The position numbers and the translations under genes are program-made. From Exiguobacterium sp. RIT594 (GTDB taxonomy: Bacteria; Bacillota; Bacilli; Exiguobacteriales; Exiguobacteriaceae): a stretch of DNA of 64,000 nt. Shown here piece by piece: positions 51,673 through 60,451 of the stretch. The stretch is from positions 930,001 through 994,000 of the forward strand of contig NZ_QPKF01000001.1 in the NCBI RefSeq assembly GCF_003339585.1, in the 5' to 3' direction. Position 1 is the stretch's first letter, and each line of letters starts with the position of its first letter. The notes under the pieces are model-generated. The model had not been told where the DNA came from. It did not search any database and was given only the letters and a program-made list of their open reading frames with translations.

Positions 51673-53123
51673 CACGGAGGGTGCATCCCTTGTTCATCTT
51701 AATGACGACGTTGACGCAGCTCCGCTCCCTCGTCATCCCGATTGCGGTCATTTTATTTAATGATTTAAAGAATGACGGATTTGGCATGTATACGATGATC
51801 GGCGCTGTGGTCATCAGTTTCCTCTTACTCGTGTTCGGCATCATTTCGTGGTACTTTTATACGTTTACGATTGATGAACAGTCGATTCGGGTCAACAAAG
51901 GAATCTTTCGAAAAAGTGAACGGACAACGCAACGCCAGCGAATTGAATCGATCGGGATCAATCAAAATCTGCTGGAACGAATCCTTGGTTTAGCGACACT
52001 GACCGTTGAGACTTCATCCGACAGCGGAAAGCCGGAAGTCGAATTAAAAGGGGTCCGGCTCGAGTTTGCGAAACAATTGAAGTCGACGATTGCAACAAGA
52101 GTGTCGCAACCAACTGAACATACTGTTCCGGCTGCCACCTATACCGTCGGCTTGATGGATTTAATCAAAGCAGGCGCGTTATCAGGCCGACTGGGTCTCG
52201 CGCTCGTCGGGTTCGGAGCCGTCTATCAGTTCGCTAACCGGTTCATTGAGAAATACATCAGCCGGGCATTTGATGAGCTGTTGCATCTATCACTGGTCTT
52301 GTTACTGATCCTTGGCGGGTTACTGTTGCTCTTGATCTATCTTGGGTCAATTTTAGTATTCGTCCTCCGCTACGGAGCGTTTCGGGCAACACGCGAGAAA
52401 GAGCGGATGACGATCGGCTACGGTCTCCTGAACCGGACGGAAGTTGTGTTTCATCAGGATAAGGTGCAGGCACTCGTCATCGAGGAAAGCTGGATCAAAC
52501 GGCGGTTGAAGCGGGCCCATCTTTCGCTGCACATCATCTCGGCAAGCGGCGAAGAAGAGAAGTTGCTGTTACATCCGTTCATTCGGACCGGTGAGATTGA
52601 TTCCTTTTTACAGGAGTTTTTACCGCGTTTTCAATTGCAACATCCACACAAGCGGGCCGTTGACCGGGGATTTTTTTACGTCGTCCGTTGGCCGCTGCTC
52701 GGTTACAGCCTGGGCTTAATCCTGCTGAATGGAGTAATGGTGTATGGCTTACCGGAACCTTTCCGTTACTTCGGGTTACCGTTTCTCCTGCTGTTACCGG
52801 TGTACTATGCGGTCGCCCGGTCCGGCTATCAAAATACCCGCTATGGACATCACGACGATTTGTTTGTCTTACGAAAAGAACTCGTCAACCGGGAAACGAT
52901 TTATGCGCCCCGCCTGAAAATTGAAGCTTTCTCCGGCCACGTTTCTCGTTTTCTCGAACAGAAGGATATTCTGAAGTTTCAACTCACATTACGCGGATCC
53001 AGCGTGTTTCATGCCGGTTACTTTACACAGGCGGAGTTTGAAGATGTTTTAGCATGGTACCAACAGACTTTTCTTAAACCCCCAACTCCACCGGCAGGGA
53101 CACCACTGTCCGGTGACGAATAG
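51669..53123 (+). CDS. ydbT: YdbT-like multi-PH-domain membrane protein
   Basis: 484 residues, the size of Bacillus YdbT (about 490). It contains three PH/DUF304 modules, each after or beside a helix pair: residues about 65-140 (EQSIRVNKGIFRKSERTTQRQRIESIG in outline), 235-310 (MTIGYGLLNRTEVVFHQDKVQALVI) and 400-470 (FVLRKELVNRETIYAPRLKIEAF). ATGA overlap with ydbS shows coupling. Probably a scaffold in the membrane, together with YdbS. Two more genes follow closely. Confidence 0.88.
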   Translation: MTRRVHPLFILMTTLTQLRSLVIPIAVILFNDLKNDGFGMYTMIGAVVISFLLLVFGIISWYFYTFTIDEQSIRVNKGIFRKSERTTQRQRIESIGINQNLLERILGLATLTVETSSDSGKPEVELKGVRLEFAKQLKSTIATRVSQPTEHTVPAATYTVGLMDLIKAGALSGRLGLALVGFGAVYQFANRFIEKYISRAFDELLHLSLVLLLILGGLLLLLIYLGSILVFVLRYGAFRATREKERMTIGYGLLNRTEVVFHQDKVQALVIEESWIKRRLKRAHLSLHIISASGEEEKLLLHPFIRTGEIDSFLQEFLPRFQLQHPHKRAVDRGFFYVVRWPLLGYSLGLILLNGVMVYGLPEPFRYFGLPFLLLLPVYYAVARSGYQNTRYGHHDDLFVLRKELVNRETIYAPRLKIEAFSGHVSRFLEQKDILKFQLTLRGSSVFHAGYFTQAEFEDVLAWYQQTFLKPPTPPAGTPLSGDE

Positions 53124-53159
53124 ACTCTTAGTAGAAACAGACGAAAAAGGGAGTGAATC

Positions 53160-54089
53160 ATGGTGCGGAAATGGATGTTTATTCTCTTGCTGATTGTGCT
53201 TGGGATTGGAAGTCTGATCGGATACGACGGATACCGGATCCAGCAAACGTTAATCGGACAGTCCGACCGCTCCCGCCTCCTGCCTGCCGAGAAGAAGAAG
53301 GACGATACAGCGGATCAAGCATGGATGAAGCAACAGGACACGGAACAACTGCAATTGACGACGACGGATGAAGTACGCATCGGGCGTTATCTCCCGGCCG
53401 CATCTTCTTCTGACAAGACGGTTGTACTCCTTGCCGATGATGTTCGTTTCGGTTCGTCACAGACGGCACCACTGATCCGCTTTTACCAGGAACAGCTGGG
53501 CTATAACGTGTTCGTCCCGGACCGGCGTGGTCAAGGAGCGAGCGAGGGGACAGTGAATTATGGCTGGCTCGACCGGTTGGATCTGATTGATTGGACCAAC
53601 CAATTGATGGAAGAGACCGGAACCCGGCATGTCGTATATCACGGAGTAGGGATTGGCGGGGCGACGGTACTGCTCGCTGCAGGAGAACCGACCGTCCCGA
53701 AACAAGTGAAGGCCGTCATTTCTGAAGGCGCTTATGCCCGCCTGGATGACTGGTTCCAGTCACTTGCGAAAGTCAACCTGCCGTATCCGGCCGGACCATC
53801 TCTTGCTGTCGCAAGTAGTTTTAATAAAGTCGAACAGGACTTCTTTTATGGAGATGTCTCCGTCACGCGACAAACGAGTCGGATCATGGTACCGACGTTA
53901 TTCATCCAGGGGATGGAGGACAAGGTGGTTCCGCCCCGGATGGTGTATGAACTGTATCAGGCTAAACCTGGCATCAAACAATTGTATCCGGTTCGCGGAG
54001 CCGGTCACGGCAGTACCTATTCCGATAATCCTGAGAATTACAAAAAGCGTCTCCGCTTATTCGTTCAACCTTTTGTCAGGACACCGTAA
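53160..54089 (+). CDS. Alpha/beta hydrolase-fold protein without the nucleophile serine
   Basis: 309 residues, one N-terminal anchor (MFILLLIVLGIGSLIG) and an extracellular alpha/beta hydrolase domain. YNVFVPDRRGQGASEG and the late MEDKVVPPRM (Asp) and GAGHGSTYSDN (His) fit the YqkD-like S9/S33 families. The nucleophile elbow, usually GxSxGG, reads HGVGIGG with Gly164 in place of Ser. Either it is a binding protein or the call of the elbow is off. The ATG has AAAGGGAG upstream, 36 bases after ydbT. It is probably in the same operon. Confidence 0.75.
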   Translation: MVRKWMFILLLIVLGIGSLIGYDGYRIQQTLIGQSDRSRLLPAEKKKDDTADQAWMKQQDTEQLQLTTTDEVRIGRYLPAASSSDKTVVLLADDVRFGSSQTAPLIRFYQEQLGYNVFVPDRRGQGASEGTVNYGWLDRLDLIDWTNQLMEETGTRHVVYHGVGIGGATVLLAAGEPTVPKQVKAVISEGAYARLDDWFQSLAKVNLPYPAGPSLAVASSFNKVEQDFFYGDVSVTRQTSRIMVPTLFIQGMEDKVVPPRMVYELYQAKPGIKQLYPVRGAGHGSTYSDNPENYKKRLRLFVQPFVRTP

Positions 54090-54155
54090 TCCGTGGTGGA
54101 AAGAGAAGGACTGACGAATGTTCGGAAAGAGAGACGGAAAGGGGCGACAAGAGAA

Positions 54156-54944
54156 ATGCCCGAGTTAGTTTGGGTAGGCAATGAAACACCGTTTGTCGAT
54201 GTCATCTCGATGGAATCCGTCGGACCGATCACGGTCGGACGATTCGGAGGTTGCAGCCGTTCCGGACAAACCAAAAATGAAGATGGATGTATCGTCTGGA
54301 TCGGGGCGGACTGGGAATGGACGATGTTGCTCGACGCGCATGATACTGCCGAGAGTGCCGTCTTATTGATTGATTACTTGACGTCGCACCGTCTAGAGAT
54401 CGAACGGATTCTGAACGAACCGGTCGAAACGATGTTTGCCTCTCTGGAGCGGTATGTCGTCTCGTTATTGGAAAACAAAACATTTCGGACCGCCTGTCAA
54501 ACCGTTCAGGGTGAGACCGCCTGTCTGTTTCTTGTCCGCAAGGGAAAATATGTCTGGTGGTTATCGGTCGGCGATGTTCTCGCCTATCTGTTCCATCCCG
54601 ATTTAAGTAACTATCTGCAATATAAATTAAACGAACGGCAGTTTTTTGAATGGATCGGCCGGGTGAATACGTTTGATTTACCCGTTCCCTGTTACAGCCG
54701 GGGAATTCGTGAATTACGACAGGGAATCAATCAGCTGCTGTTGACGACGGACGGATTGATTGAATGTCCCGGAGCGCCGTTCCAAGACGGGAAACAGCTG
54801 GAACAAGTAATGACGACGTCGTATGTCGGCGTCAAGACATTATTGACGACGATTGAACAGCTTGGTGTCCGGGACAGCACAACCATCTTAGCCTGGGCAG
54901 TCGAAGTCGAAGAAAATGTAACGATGCCCGGTAATTCAAAATAA
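54156..54944 (+). CDS. PP2C-like phosphatase-fold protein
   Basis: 262 residues. SGQTKNEDGCIVW matches the first PP2C motif (NED), the second is DAHDTAES in place of DGxGG, LLLTTDGLIE is the SDG-like motif, and RDSTTILAWAVE gives the last Asp. Thus most metal-binding positions are kept, with the DG of motif II changed to DA. Serine/threonine phosphatase activity is possible but not certain. ATG at 54156 (MPELVW) is chosen; a longer start at 54093 lies close to the hydrolase stop. A terminator follows. Confidence 0.72.
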   Translation: MPELVWVGNETPFVDVISMESVGPITVGRFGGCSRSGQTKNEDGCIVWIGADWEWTMLLDAHDTAESAVLLIDYLTSHRLEIERILNEPVETMFASLERYVVSLLENKTFRTACQTVQGETACLFLVRKGKYVWWLSVGDVLAYLFHPDLSNYLQYKLNERQFFEWIGRVNTFDLPVPCYSRGIRELRQGINQLLLTTDGLIECPGAPFQDGKQLEQVMTTSYVGVKTLLTTIEQLGVRDSTTILAWAVEVEENVTMPGNSK

Positions 54945-54992
54945 AAGCATGACCCGTCTTTTCCATATGTAAGGGAAAGGGGTCATGCTTTT
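54944..54992. terminator. Bidirectional terminator
   Basis: AAAAGCATGACCC and GGGTCATGCTTTT with an inner TTTTCC/GGGAAA stem. It ends the PP2C-like gene and the small secreted-peptide gene that comes from the opposite side. Confidence 0.9.
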
Positions 54993-55143
54993 ATTCGGTT
55001 GCAGTCGGTTCAGGATCCGTCTGATTGGTTGGCAAGGGAATCGGCTCATGCGAGGTATCTTGTTCTGCATGGGTCAACGGTAAGGCAATCCCGACGCTTG
55101 TCAACAAAGCAATCAGTGTGGCATTCGTTAAGGTTTGGTACAT
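54991..55143 (-). CDS. 50-residue secreted peptide precursor
   Basis: Begins MYQTLTNATLIALLTSVGIA, then LPLTHA with a signal-peptidase-like A-x-A end, leaving about 24 residues: EQDTSHEPIPLPTNQTDPEP and TATE. The mature part is acidic, rich in Pro and Thr, and has no Cys. AAAGGAGGGG lies 6-9 bases before the ATG, a very strong site, and a good terminator follows. It may be an exported signal or matrix peptide. I see no receptor or maturation gene beside it. Confidence 0.6.
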   Translation of the reverse strand: MYQTLTNATLIALLTSVGIALPLTHAEQDTSHEPIPLPTNQTDPEPTATE

Positions 55144-55288
55144 TCGTTACCCCTCCTTTCCTAAAAGTGTGTCACCTTTTTAACTATTCTGAATATTTAT
55201 GTATGATTCGTCAAGTAATCGCCATCTTCGTAGTATTCTTTTTTCCCGTTAAACCGGTATACTTAAACGTGAAAAAGGGGGATCTCGC

Positions 55289-55882
55289 TTGAAACTTACT
55301 AAAGCCAACACACGTATTTTAGAGTCACTGTTACCACGTTTGAACCTGAACGTCGAAGAACCGGAACGGACGGATATCGAGCGCCGTCTCCAAGCGGATC
55401 TTTATGAAGCCCAACGCTTACAAAAACCGTTTGAAACGGTCCACGGCCAATCACCGGAAGAACGGCTGAATCAAATGATTGCCGAAATTCCGGAATTGCG
55501 ACGGGTCGAGACCCAAAAGCGATGGACGCGAAATTACGTTTCAACGATTTTGATGTTTATTTTCATCGAAGGCATCGATGGGATTTTCCAGTTCGCCCTC
55601 GCGGATTACATCTTATTTTCCATCATCGCCTTATTTTTGATTGACGCGATGTCGATTTTGATCACGTCCCCGAAAATCCGCGACGTCAAAAAGCGGGTCT
55701 GGGTCCAATTTTTAGTCAGCTTCATCTTGTTTGCTACCTATAAAGCAGTCTTGATTCAATTCGTGCCGAATCCGGTCGTCCTGATGCAAGTCAGCGGTAC
55801 CCCGGCCTATCTGATTGGAATCGGTGGATTAGTCGGACTGTATCTCTATTGGTCCAAAAATCCGCTTCGTAAACGCGCATAA
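55289..55882 (+). CDS. DUF1129-like membrane protein
   Basis: 197 residues. An N-terminal soluble helical region (to about 80) is followed by four hydrophobic segments (YVSTILMFIFIEGIDGIFQF, YILFSIIALFLIDAMSILI, VQFLVSFILFATYKAVLI, AYLIGIGGLVGLYLYW). The layout resembles DUF1129 proteins. The start is TTG at 55289, with GGGGG 7 bases upstream; there is no nearby ATG. It is followed after 19 bases by the next gene, so a two-gene operon is likely. Confidence 0.65.
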   Translation: MKLTKANTRILESLLPRLNLNVEEPERTDIERRLQADLYEAQRLQKPFETVHGQSPEERLNQMIAEIPELRRVETQKRWTRNYVSTILMFIFIEGIDGIFQFALADYILFSIIALFLIDAMSILITSPKIRDVKKRVWVQFLVSFILFATYKAVLIQFVPNPVVLMQVSGTPAYLIGIGGLVGLYLYWSKNPLRKRA

Positions 55883-55901
55883 GGCAGAAGGAGGGAAAAA
55901 G

Positions 55902-57104
55902 ATGGAGTTCACGCACTGGAAAAGACGTTTGCAAGATCATCTGGAACGGATGGGATTTGATTTACGACTCGAACGACTTGCCATGCAAGACATCCTGAAA
56001 CTTGAGGCAACCCATGGTGCTTTCTTATTTTTCCCGATTACAATCAATTTATATGAACGGATGGGATGGCAGATGGTGGCGATTGAATCGCACCATCCGG
56101 AGGATATCGACGATTTGTTTGCCGAAGCCCAGGTCCAGTCCTTATTTCAAATGACGATGATGACCTTTGAAGAGGAAGAACGGGAATTCATTTTAGGGTT
56201 CTACAGCAATACCGGCCGTTATCTGACAGATACGCTGTCATTGACCGGACAACTGGTCCGCATCATCGAAGAAGAATGGAATGACGGCGAACCGCTCCGG
56301 ATTGCGACGTTCGAACCGTTCCCCGGTCTGTTCGTCGCTCCATCCTTTGCCCATCAGACGTATGCCTTTGCTGCCGTCGAAGACGATTGGCAAATGTTCG
56401 TCGGACGGACGGGACGTCCGGCAAGTGATTACCGTTTGGATGGAACGATCCTTGCACCGCATCGTGTCCCGGAAGGCGAGCTGTTTACCCGGATTCCACT
56501 GACCGTCCCGCTCCATCAGTTCGAGGATGTTCGGACACAATTGCAGTCGGAGCAGGAGGAAGTTCAAACGTTCCTCGCGCAAGCGATGGCGACGATCCAA
56601 GCTTACGATCCGTCATTCGGTTTTGCCTGGCGGGGGACGGTGACGTTTTTCCATGGCATTCCCGTCAATCCGTTCGCCCAGCGACTCTGGCTGGAAGACG
56701 GACAAAAACGGTTCCGCATCATGCAACAGGGATCACGGCGGATTTTAGCGATTGGTGACACGGCACCGGAAGCCATCGAACGTCTCGACCAAGCAGTCGG
56801 GGCGGGCGAACCGGACGGAACACCTGTCAGTGCCGTCGGTCAGCTGTTGTTAGGGATTTGGAAACAATTTGAGTCCGATGAGACAACCTATTTAACGGAC
56901 GTGACCTGTGAGGGCATTTCAAGACAACAGGTCGAGAACCGGATCCGTAATGCCTTGGCGCGACAGGAAACGATTGAATGGATCGTCCAGGCACAAAACA
57001 GTAATGACAGTTGCCGATTCGCAGGGCTGACCATCACGTTCCCGCATCGCCCACCGGGTGTTGTCCAGATTAAACGGGCGGATGATGTGACCAGAAGCAG
57101 CTGA
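55902..57104 (+). CDS. Hypothetical protein, 400 residues
   Basis: Soluble, acidic, no signal peptide or membrane segment. Strand-rich first half (ATHGAFLFFPITINLYERMGW, VAIESHHPEDIDDLF) and a helix-containing C-terminus. I do not recognise a family. AGAAGGAGGG precedes the ATG, 19 bases after the DUF1129-like gene. No catalytic motif stands out; WRGTVTFFHGIPVNPFAQRLWL may be a conserved core. Confidence 0.6.
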   Translation: MEFTHWKRRLQDHLERMGFDLRLERLAMQDILKLEATHGAFLFFPITINLYERMGWQMVAIESHHPEDIDDLFAEAQVQSLFQMTMMTFEEEEREFILGFYSNTGRYLTDTLSLTGQLVRIIEEEWNDGEPLRIATFEPFPGLFVAPSFAHQTYAFAAVEDDWQMFVGRTGRPASDYRLDGTILAPHRVPEGELFTRIPLTVPLHQFEDVRTQLQSEQEEVQTFLAQAMATIQAYDPSFGFAWRGTVTFFHGIPVNPFAQRLWLEDGQKRFRIMQQGSRRILAIGDTAPEAIERLDQAVGAGEPDGTPVSAVGQLLLGIWKQFESDETTYLTDVTCEGISRQQVENRIRNALARQETIEWIVQAQNSNDSCRFAGLTITFPHRPPGVVQIKRADDVTRSS

Positions 57105-57124
57105 TGATTTGAAAAAAACAGATT

Positions 57125-57158
57125 AAAAAACCGGACGCCTGCAGGTGTCCGGTTTTTT
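57125..57158. terminator. Bidirectional terminator
   Basis: AAAAAACCGGAC and GTCCGGTTTTTT with inner CCTGCAGG palindrome, between convergent genes. Confidence 0.93.
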
Positions 57159-57161
57159 GTC

Positions 57162-58625
57162 TTAAATTCCAAGTGAGGCAATCAGCTTCCGAATGCGTTC
57201 TTCCGATTGTTTCGGCGTCAAAATCAACAATTGATCGCCTCCGATCAACCGGGTTTGCCCGCGTGGTGTGATGATGGCGTCGTGCCGGATGACGGCGACG
57301 ACCAGCAAATCCTGGGGCATCTCAATCTCCTGCAGTGTCTTTCCGTCAATTCGGCAAAAGGACGGAACGCTGACTTCGACGATTTCGGCATTCGGATTCG
57401 CGACCGTCATGAATTGAATCAACGGTTCGATATCGATTGCCGGTTTCGCATCGAGCTTCATCAGCTTGACGATCCAGGGTAAGGCCGTTCCTTGCAAAAG
57501 CGCCGACGTCATGACGGCGAAAAAAACGATATTGAACAACGGATAGGCATCCGGCAGACCACTGGATAACGGATAGGTCGCGAGAATAATCGGGACGGCG
57601 CCGCGCAAACCGGCCGCTGTGATGACACTCTGTTCGCGGAAATTGTACCGAAAAGGCAACAAGGACAAATAAACGGCAAGCGGACGGGCGATGAGAATCA
57701 AGGTCAGAACGATGACACCTGATACGAACAACGTCTGAGGATCAAGCAGTTGCCTTGGGAACACAAGCAGTCCGAGCATGATGAACATCCCGACTTCTGC
57801 CAGGTGGGAGAGACTGCCGCTGAACCGAACGAGAATATCACGGTAAATCAAATCATGATTACTGAGCCAAATCCCGGTGACGTAAACGGCTAAGAAGCCG
57901 CTCGCATGAAGGCTTGTCGCGACACCGTAGGAAAGGAGCGCCCCACTGATCAGCAGCGTCGGATATAAAGCCGACGACTGCAACTGAATCCGGTTCATCA
58001 AGGAGGTCAACAGCCAGCCGACGAACAGCCCTATGACAAGACCGATTCCCATCTCGTAAAACAACAGCCAAATCCCTTGTACGATAGAAAAGGCTTCCGG
58101 ATTTAACGCAAACTCAGTGAACAGAATCGTCAAGAAAACGGCCATCGGATCATTCGTTCCCGATTCCGCTTCCAGCGTATGTTTGACTTTCTGGTCAATC
58201 GGTCGACCGTTCAGCAATGAAAAGACCGCTGCTGCATCGGTCGAGCCAATCAACGCGCCGATGAGTAACGCCATCGGCCAGCTGAAATCCAGCAGGTAAT
58301 GTGCCACCGTTGCAATCAGGCCGGTCGTGACCAGGACACCGACGGTTGCAAGCGATAATGCTGCCGGAAGAACCGTTTTGAAATGACGCCACTTCGTATT
58401 CAAGCCGCCGTCAAATAAGATGATGACGAGTGCGATCGTACCGAACAGACGGGCCTGCTCGAAGTCCGCAAAATCAATTAATCCAGAGACATCCGTCCCG
58501 GCCAGGATACCGACGATCACAAATAAAATCAGGGTCGGGACGTTCAGACGGACAGAAAATTTCGTCGTGACGATAGCAAGCAACAAAAGAATACCGGCAA
58601 GCAACAGGACGGTCCCTTCGTTCAT
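57162..58625 (-). CDS. Potassium/proton antiporter (CPA1, NhaP2/CvrA type) with C-terminal RCK_C
   Basis: 487 residues. About 12 hydrophobic segments, including the CPA core ALLIGALIGSTDAAAVFSLL and AESGTNDPMAVFLTI, whose Asp residues carry ions. The C-terminal 100 residues (VSVPSFCRIDGKTLQEIEMP, GGDQLLILTPKQ) form a TrkA_C/RCK_C domain that senses ligand. It exports K+ (and perhaps Na+) in exchange for H+, protecting from hyperosmotic or alkaline stress. ATG with GGAAGGG upstream. It is convergent with the 400-residue orphan. Confidence 0.9.
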   Translation of the reverse strand: MNEGTVLLLAGILLLLAIVTTKFSVRLNVPTLILFVIVGILAGTDVSGLIDFADFEQARLFGTIALVIILFDGGLNTKWRHFKTVLPAALSLATVGVLVTTGLIATVAHYLLDFSWPMALLIGALIGSTDAAAVFSLLNGRPIDQKVKHTLEAESGTNDPMAVFLTILFTEFALNPEAFSIVQGIWLLFYEMGIGLVIGLFVGWLLTSLMNRIQLQSSALYPTLLISGALLSYGVATSLHASGFLAVYVTGIWLSNHDLIYRDILVRFSGSLSHLAEVGMFIMLGLLVFPRQLLDPQTLFVSGVIVLTLILIARPLAVYLSLLPFRYNFREQSVITAAGLRGAVPIILATYPLSSGLPDAYPLFNIVFFAVMTSALLQGTALPWIVKLMKLDAKPAIDIEPLIQFMTVANPNAEIVEVSVPSFCRIDGKTLQEIEMPQDLLVVAVIRHDAIITPRGQTRLIGGDQLLILTPKQSEERIRKLIASLGI

Positions 58626-58787
58626 AGGCGATCCCTTCCTTCGATGAAAGACGTCTTTTTTTTAGTATACGTCATTCCTCGTTGCAGCTTCAGAAAATAG
58701 TTTGCCGGAAGATGTGTATAAATCCGTAAAAAAAGGAAAACACGTATCATAATGGATTATGGAATAAGGAAAGAGGAGGCATCTTAT

Positions 58788-59660
58788 ATGAACATCTGTG
58801 TAGTCACAGGAGCAAACTCCGGTATGGGAATGGTGACGATTCAAGAATTGCTCGAACGTGGTGACCGTGTCATCGCGACCGTCCGATCGGAGAAAAAAGC
58901 GACGTTATTAATCCAACTGTTGCGGGAACATGCGGTGTCGGACAAGAACCTGGAAGTCGAGGTCGTACAGCTGGATCAACTCGATTCCGTCCGGCGTTTT
59001 GCGGATGTGTTGTTTGACCGGATCGGTCGGATTGATCGCTTGATTCTGAATGCCGGTATCATGGTTCCCCCGTATCATGTGACGAAGGACGGGTTTGAAT
59101 CCCAGTTTCAGGTCAATTATCTCAGTCACTTCTATTTGATTGAACGATTGTTGCCGTTGATTGAGCAGGGACATGATCCCCGCGTCATTTCGATTTCCTC
59201 CTTAGCAGGAGAAGGCGGAATGATCCGGACCGATATCGAGCTCGAGGCGATCGCGCATGTCAAAAAAGAACAGTATAATCCGATGAAGTCTTACCGGGAA
59301 TCAAAGCTGTTACAAATGGTCCATATGCGGGAGTTGGCCGAGGTATACGGGACGCGGGCGACGTTCGTCAGTGTCCACCCGGGAATCGTCAACACCGACC
59401 TGTTCTACCGGGGGAAATACGGAAAAGTATTGAAGACCGTCCTCAAACCGATTGCCCAAGTCGGATATTGGACTGGAAAACTGTATACACCGGAATACGG
59501 AGCGAAAACCGCCCTGTACCTCGCAACGACGGACGATGTGCTCGATAATGGGGGATACTATGCCGATTCCGCCCCGCGTCTCAGTAATCCGGTCGTTGAG
59601 GATGAGGCGTACCGCAAACAGGCCCGTGCCCTGTCAAAACGTTGGGTCGGACTTGTCTAA
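58788..59660 (+). CDS. Short-chain dehydrogenase/reductase, retinol-dehydrogenase-like
   Basis: 290 residues. TGANSGMGMVTIQEL is the cofactor loop, NAGIMVPPY, SISSLAGEGG (Ser) and YRESK (Tyr-Lys) follow as in long SDRs of the retinol dehydrogenase/WW-oxidoreductase group, and VHPGIVNTDL and a C-terminal GGYYAD tail fit. NADP(H)-dependent reduction of an unknown aldehyde or ketone. ATG at 58788 has AGAGGAGG upstream; the earlier frame start has none. Confidence 0.88.
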   Translation: MNICVVTGANSGMGMVTIQELLERGDRVIATVRSEKKATLLIQLLREHAVSDKNLEVEVVQLDQLDSVRRFADVLFDRIGRIDRLILNAGIMVPPYHVTKDGFESQFQVNYLSHFYLIERLLPLIEQGHDPRVISISSLAGEGGMIRTDIELEAIAHVKKEQYNPMKSYRESKLLQMVHMRELAEVYGTRATFVSVHPGIVNTDLFYRGKYGKVLKTVLKPIAQVGYWTGKLYTPEYGAKTALYLATTDDVLDNGGYYADSAPRLSNPVVEDEAYRKQARALSKRWVGLV

Positions 59661-59664
59661 ATGA

Positions 59665-59736
59665 TAAAAAAGGTCTACCGACTCGTGGGAAGTCGGTAGA
59701 CCTGTGTTGTGCAGACTGGGGGTCTGTTCACCCCCT
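59665..59736 (-). ncRNA. Small RNA candidate on the minus strand
   Basis: A GC-rich hairpin (AGGTCTACCGACT/AGTCGGTAGACCT, 59671-59703) is followed by six T only on the minus strand, so it is a minus-strand terminator, yet no minus-strand gene lies upstream. On that strand it is preceded by GGGGGT-gaacag-ACCCCC (59718-59735) and a -10-like TATTGT (59743-59748) or TATAGT. A transcript of about 70 bases with a 5' hairpin and an intrinsic terminator would result. The -35 is weak. The rest of 59661-59892 contains only this and the promoter of the GNAT gene. Confidence 0.45.
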
Positions 59737-59843
59737 GACTATACAATAGGGCGAGAGAGAATTTTGAAATATGAAAAATTTTACAAAGTCCTGCGATTTG
59801 ATGATTTTTTGATGTCTTGAAGCAAAACGGTTTTCTTCTGGCG

Positions 59844-59867
59844 TTACTTTCGTTAGGATGAAAGTAA
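59844..59867. promoter_or_regulatory. 8-bp inverted repeat upstream of the GNAT gene
   Basis: TTACTTTC (59844-59851) and GAAAGTAA (59860-59867) are perfect arms around 8 bases, ending 25 bases before the GNAT start, with no T-run. It may be a repressor operator. Confidence 0.4.
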
Positions 59868-59892
59868 ATTTTTAAAAAACGGGAGGAACACG

Positions 59893-60378
59893 ATGATACG
59901 ATCAGCTACTACACACGATGTCCAACGGATTGCGACCTTGTTGCGTGAAAAAGCCGAACTGTTTAAGAAACGGGGAAGCCGCCAATGGTCCGCGTATCTC
60001 GAGACCGATCTAGAAGCGCTCGTGAAGCGCGACCTGCACGCCGGAAGACTTTTTGTCTATGAACAAGGACCGGACTTACTGGGTTCGATTGCGTTATTGC
60101 CGTCACTCGAATGGGATCAGACACTATGGTCGGACAAGGAAGGGCTTTACATCCACCGGATCGTTGTCAGTGAATCTGCAAAAGGTTTAGGAATCGGAAC
60201 ACGTTTATTGCAGCACGTGATCGCCGTCGCCCAAGCGGAACAAGAAATATTACGACTTGATTGTTTGGCGTCGAATGACTTTTTAAACGGCTACTATGCG
60301 TCATTCGGTTTTGTCCCTAAAGGTGTTCGTGACGGTTTTGCGACATATGAGCATGTGGGGATGCCGGTGCCGAAATAA
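59893..60378 (+). CDS. GNAT family N-acetyltransferase
   Basis: 161 residues, RimI-like single GNAT domain. The acetyl-CoA loop is VVSESAKGLGIGTRLLQHVI, and LDCLASNDFLNGYYASFGFVPKG is the usual C-terminal part. The beginning IRSATTHDVQRIATLLREKAELFKKRGSRQW, in outline, occurs in acetyltransferases of small-molecule type. GGGAGGA lies before the ATG. Substrate unknown. Confidence 0.87.
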   Translation: MIRSATTHDVQRIATLLREKAELFKKRGSRQWSAYLETDLEALVKRDLHAGRLFVYEQGPDLLGSIALLPSLEWDQTLWSDKEGLYIHRIVVSESAKGLGIGTRLLQHVIAVAQAEQEILRLDCLASNDFLNGYYASFGFVPKGVRDGFATYEHVGMPVPK

Positions 60379-60451
60379 AGCGGTATTTAGATAGGACAAG
60401 TGATGGATGCTTTGGTATGGTTAGAGAAAGAATTATTCGAGGAGTGATCGG

